Origin: Firm-04 sp045627405
GTDB taxonomy: Bacteria > Bacillota > Clostridia > Oscillospirales > Ruminococcaceae
Length of the DNA: 64,000 nt
Assembly (NCBI GenBank): GCA_045627405.1
Contig: JAZQNP010000097.1
Coordinates: 1 to 64,000 of the forward strand
Reading direction: 5' to 3'
Shown here piece after piece: positions 61,892 through 64,000 of this stretch. A model generated the notes under the pieces. That model made no database searches. It was not told the origin of the DNA and worked only from the letters and a program-made list of their open reading frames with translations. Numbering within the stretch: the first letter of the stretch is position 1; each line of letters begins with the position of its first letter. The translations under genes and the position numbers were made by a program.

Positions 61892-62674
61892 TTGGCGAGA
61901 CTGTATTCGTTGTTCAGTTCCAGCAAGGGCAACGCGACCTTTCTCGGTACACCGGAGGGCGGCATACTTGTAGATTGCGGTGTCAGCGCAAAGCGGCTGA
62001 AAGCGGCGATGGAACGCTGTGGACTGCCGATGGAGGCGGTTCAGGCGATTTTTATTACGCACGATCATTCTGATCATGTCAGCGGATTAAAAGTGTTGAC
62101 AAAGCAATATAAAATCCCTGTGTATGCGCAGCCGGTCACACTGCAAAATCTCATCACATATAACTATATTGCGGAAACAGATTTGCTGCAAACACTCGGA
62201 GATTCCGCATCGGTTTGCGGCATGGAAGTGGTGCCGTTTGAGACCTCGCACGATACGGCTCAAAGCTGCGGCTATCGCGTGAAAATGCAGGACGGGAGCT
62301 GTTGCGCGATCTGTACCGATCTGGGGATTATGACGCCTTCGGTGCAGGATGCACTGCGCGGCTGCAAGATGGTTTTGCTGGAAGCAAATTACGATGATGC
62401 GATGATGCAGAACAGTTATTATCCGGCGAGTGTCAAAGCGCGGATCATGTCCGATCACGGACATCTGTCAAATGTACAGTGTGCAGCAACGGCAAAATTT
62501 CTGATTCAGAACGGCACGACAAAGCTGCTGCTCGGACATCTGAGTCAGGAGAACAACACGCCGCAGCAGGTAGAGCAGACGGTTGTCTCAGGTCTGTCGG
62601 AATTTGTCCGCGGGCAGGATTATTTGGTCGATATTGCGAAGCCGGAAACCGATGGGGAGATGACAGTGTTTTGA
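61892..62674 (+). CDS. walJ: MBL-fold metallohydrolase, WalJ/YycJ family
   Basis: A 260-residue metallo-beta-lactamase-fold protein with FSSSKGNATFLGT at the start, metal motif THDHSDHVSG (HxHxDH), ICTDLGIMTP (Asp) and LLGHLSQENNTP (His). The family (YycJ/WalJ) is a cytosolic exonuclease-like enzyme linked to DNA repair or division control. TTG 61892 is used, preceded by GGAAAGAGG. Its stop overlaps the rlmH ATG by one base (TGATG). A YycJ-RlmH pairing is common in Firmicutes. Confidence 0.92.
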   Translation: MARLYSLFSSSKGNATFLGTPEGGILVDCGVSAKRLKAAMERCGLPMEAVQAIFITHDHSDHVSGLKVLTKQYKIPVYAQPVTLQNLITYNYIAETDLLQTLGDSASVCGMEVVPFETSHDTAQSCGYRVKMQDGSCCAICTDLGIMTPSVQDALRGCKMVLLEANYDDAMMQNSYYPASVKARIMSDHGHLSNVQCAATAKFLIQNGTTKLLLGHLSQENNTPQQVEQTVVSGLSEFVRGQDYLVDIAKPETDGEMTVF

Positions 62675-63147
62675 TGCAGATCAAGCTGATTGCAGTCGGG
62701 AAACTGAAAGAGACATGGCTGCGGGATGCGTTCGGAGAATATGAAAAACGGCTGAGCCGCTATTGCAGGTTCAGCTGCACAGAGCTTGCGGAGGTAAGGC
62801 TTCCGGAAACGCCCTCTGAGGCGGAAATCCGTGCGGCACTGGAAGCGGAAGGCAGGATGATTTTACAGGCTTCCGACGGAAAGCTGATCGCACTTTGTAT
62901 TGAAGGAAAAATGCGAAGCAGCGAGGAATTTGCGGAGCTTTTGGAGCAATCTGCGGTCGGTGGTGACAGTACCGTTACGTTTGTGATCGGCAGCAGCTTC
63001 GGATTATCCGATGCGGTGAAGCAGGCAGCCAGCGTAAAACTGTCGCTCTCCCCGATGACTTTTACGCATCAGATTGCGCGTGTGCTGCTTGCAGAGCAGA
63101 TTTACCGCGCATTTCAGATCAATACAGGCGGAAAATATCATAAATAA
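62674..63147 (+). CDS. rlmH: 23S rRNA (pseudouridine1915-N3)-methyltransferase RlmH
   Basis: A 157-residue SPOUT methyltransferase, the standard length for RlmH. It starts MQIKLIAVGKLKETWLRDA, with the knot region TFVIGSSFGLSDAVKQAA, LSLSPMTFTHQIARVLLAEQ and the C-terminal INTGGKYHK. It methylates pseudouridine 1915 in helix 69 of the large ribosomal subunit. Confidence 0.97.
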   Translation: MQIKLIAVGKLKETWLRDAFGEYEKRLSRYCRFSCTELAEVRLPETPSEAEIRAALEAEGRMILQASDGKLIALCIEGKMRSSEEFAELLEQSAVGGDSTVTFVIGSSFGLSDAVKQAASVKLSLSPMTFTHQIARVLLAEQIYRAFQINTGGKYHK

Positions 63148-63167
63148 TTATAAGGAGTGAAACGGAT

Positions 63168-63476
63168 ATGATGTATCCGGAGATTCAGGCGACGGCTGAA
63201 AACCTTGTGATGCTTGGAAAACCGCTGCGAATCTATCTTATCAGCCATAAATCCAATCACACGACCGGTGAGCTGATCAGTTTCAAGCTGGCATTGATTG
63301 TGCGGGATGATACACCGAGCATTTCCGAGCTGGAATGCTACCTCTATATGGCAGTTGACTGCGACTATCCGTATGATCTTGTACTTTACAAGGAATCGGA
63401 ATGGGAAACGCTTTCGCAGGATCCGCGCACATTTGCGTGGTCGATCAAAGAAACGGGGTGTGTGCTTTATGGGTAG
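63168..63476 (+). CDS. Small protein paired with a HEPN gene, possible degenerate MNT-type partner
   Basis: A 102-residue cytosolic protein starting at ATG 63168 after AAGGAGTG. It overlaps the HEPN gene by 8 bases, the usual arrangement of nucleotidyltransferase/HEPN (MNT-HEPN) pairs. Its beta-rich sequence (LRIYLISHKSNHTTGELISFKLALIVRDD) sits where an MNT fold would have GSxxxG and DxD, but those residues are absent. It may be a catalytically dead partner, or an unrelated small protein. The N-terminus AENLVMLGKPL is helical. Confidence 0.62.
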   Translation: MMYPEIQATAENLVMLGKPLRIYLISHKSNHTTGELISFKLALIVRDDTPSISELECYLYMAVDCDYPYDLVLYKESEWETLSQDPRTFAWSIKETGCVLYG

Positions 63477-63933
63477 AGGATACCGTGAATCGGACAGCCG
63501 CCGTTATTTTGACTGGCTTTATTATGCGGCGATTGACCTGCGTGCGGCAAAGCTTCTGCTGGATGATAACCGCTGCTACAATATGGTTGCATTTCACTGC
63601 CAGCAGTGTGCTGAAAAAGCGTTCAAGGGGTATCTGCTCTGGCGCAGACACAAGCTCTATGACGGACACAACCTCCCGTGGCTCTGCAAGCAGGCGGCAC
63701 AGGAGGATGAGAATTTCCGATCGCGCTTGCAGATTTCGAGCGACCTGAACCATTATTACATTGAGGCACGTTATCCGGCAGACTTCCTGCTGCATCTGGA
63801 TGATGAAACTGCTGCATCTGTCATCGTCGAAACAAATGATCTGCTGACCTTTGTCAACAGTCTGGTGAAGTTTGATTTTCAGAGCTACCGTCAGAAACGC
63901 ACGGTTGCTGTACAGAAAGGATCCGCTGAATAA
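63469..63933 (+). CDS. HEPN-domain protein
   Basis: A 154-residue all-helical protein. The HEPN signature is clear: YYAAIDLRAAKLLLDDN, AFHCQQCAEKAFKGYLLWR, GHNLPWLCKQA and the end motif YYIEARYPADF. HEPN proteins are often RNases or AMP-accepting toxins neutralised by an MNT antitoxin. Here the gene overlaps its small partner (ATG inside the last codons), so production is coupled. Arg and His of an RxxxxH-type pair may be R in LWRRHKLYDGH and its last H. Confidence 0.82.
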   Translation: MGRGYRESDSRRYFDWLYYAAIDLRAAKLLLDDNRCYNMVAFHCQQCAEKAFKGYLLWRRHKLYDGHNLPWLCKQAAQEDENFRSRLQISSDLNHYYIEARYPADFLLHLDDETAASVIVETNDLLTFVNSLVKFDFQSYRQKRTVAVQKGSAE

Positions 63934-64000
63934 TGGAGCAGGAGTACAAGTGGACATCTTCTGCCGAGCAGTTTGCTCAGATTCGCAGTGCGGCATGGCT
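63933..64000 (+). CDS. Start of a gene cut by the window end, possibly CYTH-domain
   Basis: ATG 63933 overlaps the HEPN stop (TAATG). Only about 22 residues are visible, beginning MEQEYKWTSSAEQFAQIRSA. The MExExKW start is like that of CYTH (triphosphate-tunnel) proteins, but this is too short to be sure. Confidence 0.4.
   Translation, partial: MEQEYKWTSSAEQFAQIRSAAW

Noticed and set aside
60346..61965. A 539-codon minus-strand frame opposite murA
   Set aside because: murA on the plus strand is unmistakable, and the antisense product has no motif.
1..64000. tRNA or rRNA genes, CRISPR arrays, insertion sequences
   Set aside because: I looked for tRNA-like cloverleaf arms, regularly spaced repeats and transposase-like proteins and saw none; a dedicated scan could still find a missed tRNA.

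Overview
The window looks like a chromosomal segment of a Gram-positive, cellulosome-forming gut or rumen clostridium, most like Ruminococcus (Oscillospiraceae). Three things point there. Two secreted xylan-degrading enzymes carry type I dockerins joined by Thr-rich linkers. Several endospore genes are present (yqfC/yqfD, a ylbJ-like gene, spoVS, sigK). Promoters are SigA-like with 16-17 bp spacers, followed by strong AGGAGG-type ribosome binding sites. I see no rRNA, tRNA, insertion sequence, prophage or CRISPR array. The species assignment is inference.

Layout. 1-4.2 kb: yqfD (cut by the window edge) and yqfC, a ylbJ-like gene, two uncharacterised proteins and a 2[4Fe-4S] ferredoxin. 4.4-16.2 kb: one long transport locus reading rightward. 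It encodes a 974-residue secreted solute-binding protein, two separate pairs of sugar-type ABC permeases, an NHL/TPR membrane protein, a YIP1-like membrane protein and a DUF5696-type secreted protein, with no ATPase. This is the most system-like and least understood part of the window. 16.2-20.7 kb: a macro-domain/HTH fusion, a GtrA protein, then leftward spoVS, ymdB, a small lipoprotein and a Xer recombinase. 20.7-25.9 kb: an FMN riboswitch and ribD-ribE-ribBA-ribH, a translationally coupled HAD phosphatase that may supply the missing dephosphorylation step, and a GNAT acetyltransferase.

26-37 kb: a Cthe_2159-like beta-helix lipoprotein, a sigma factor with a long C-terminal extension, nspC, a heterodimeric ABC exporter, sigK, a CD1247-type zinc-ribbon protein, efp and a transglutaminase-like lipoprotein. 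37-42 kb: a complete L-fucose catabolic operon (isomerase, kinase, mutarotase, aldolase). 42-52.4 kb: a second heterodimeric ABC exporter with its MarR regulator, an M15 peptidase lipoprotein, a PF06541-like membrane protein, cca and an M16C metallopeptidase. 52.6-58.5 kb: a GH10 xylanase and a CE4 deacetylase, both with dockerins, followed by a two-component system. 58.6-64 kb: two cyclophilin-type isomerases, murA, walJ/yycJ, rlmH, an MNT/HEPN-type pair and the start of a possible CYTH gene.

How it fits together: the xylanase and esterase would deacetylate and cleave xylan on the cellulosome, and the fuc operon handles a host- or plant-derived deoxyhexose. The large transport locus probably imports an oligosaccharide using an ATPase encoded elsewhere. 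Most of the rest is housekeeping, export and sporulation.
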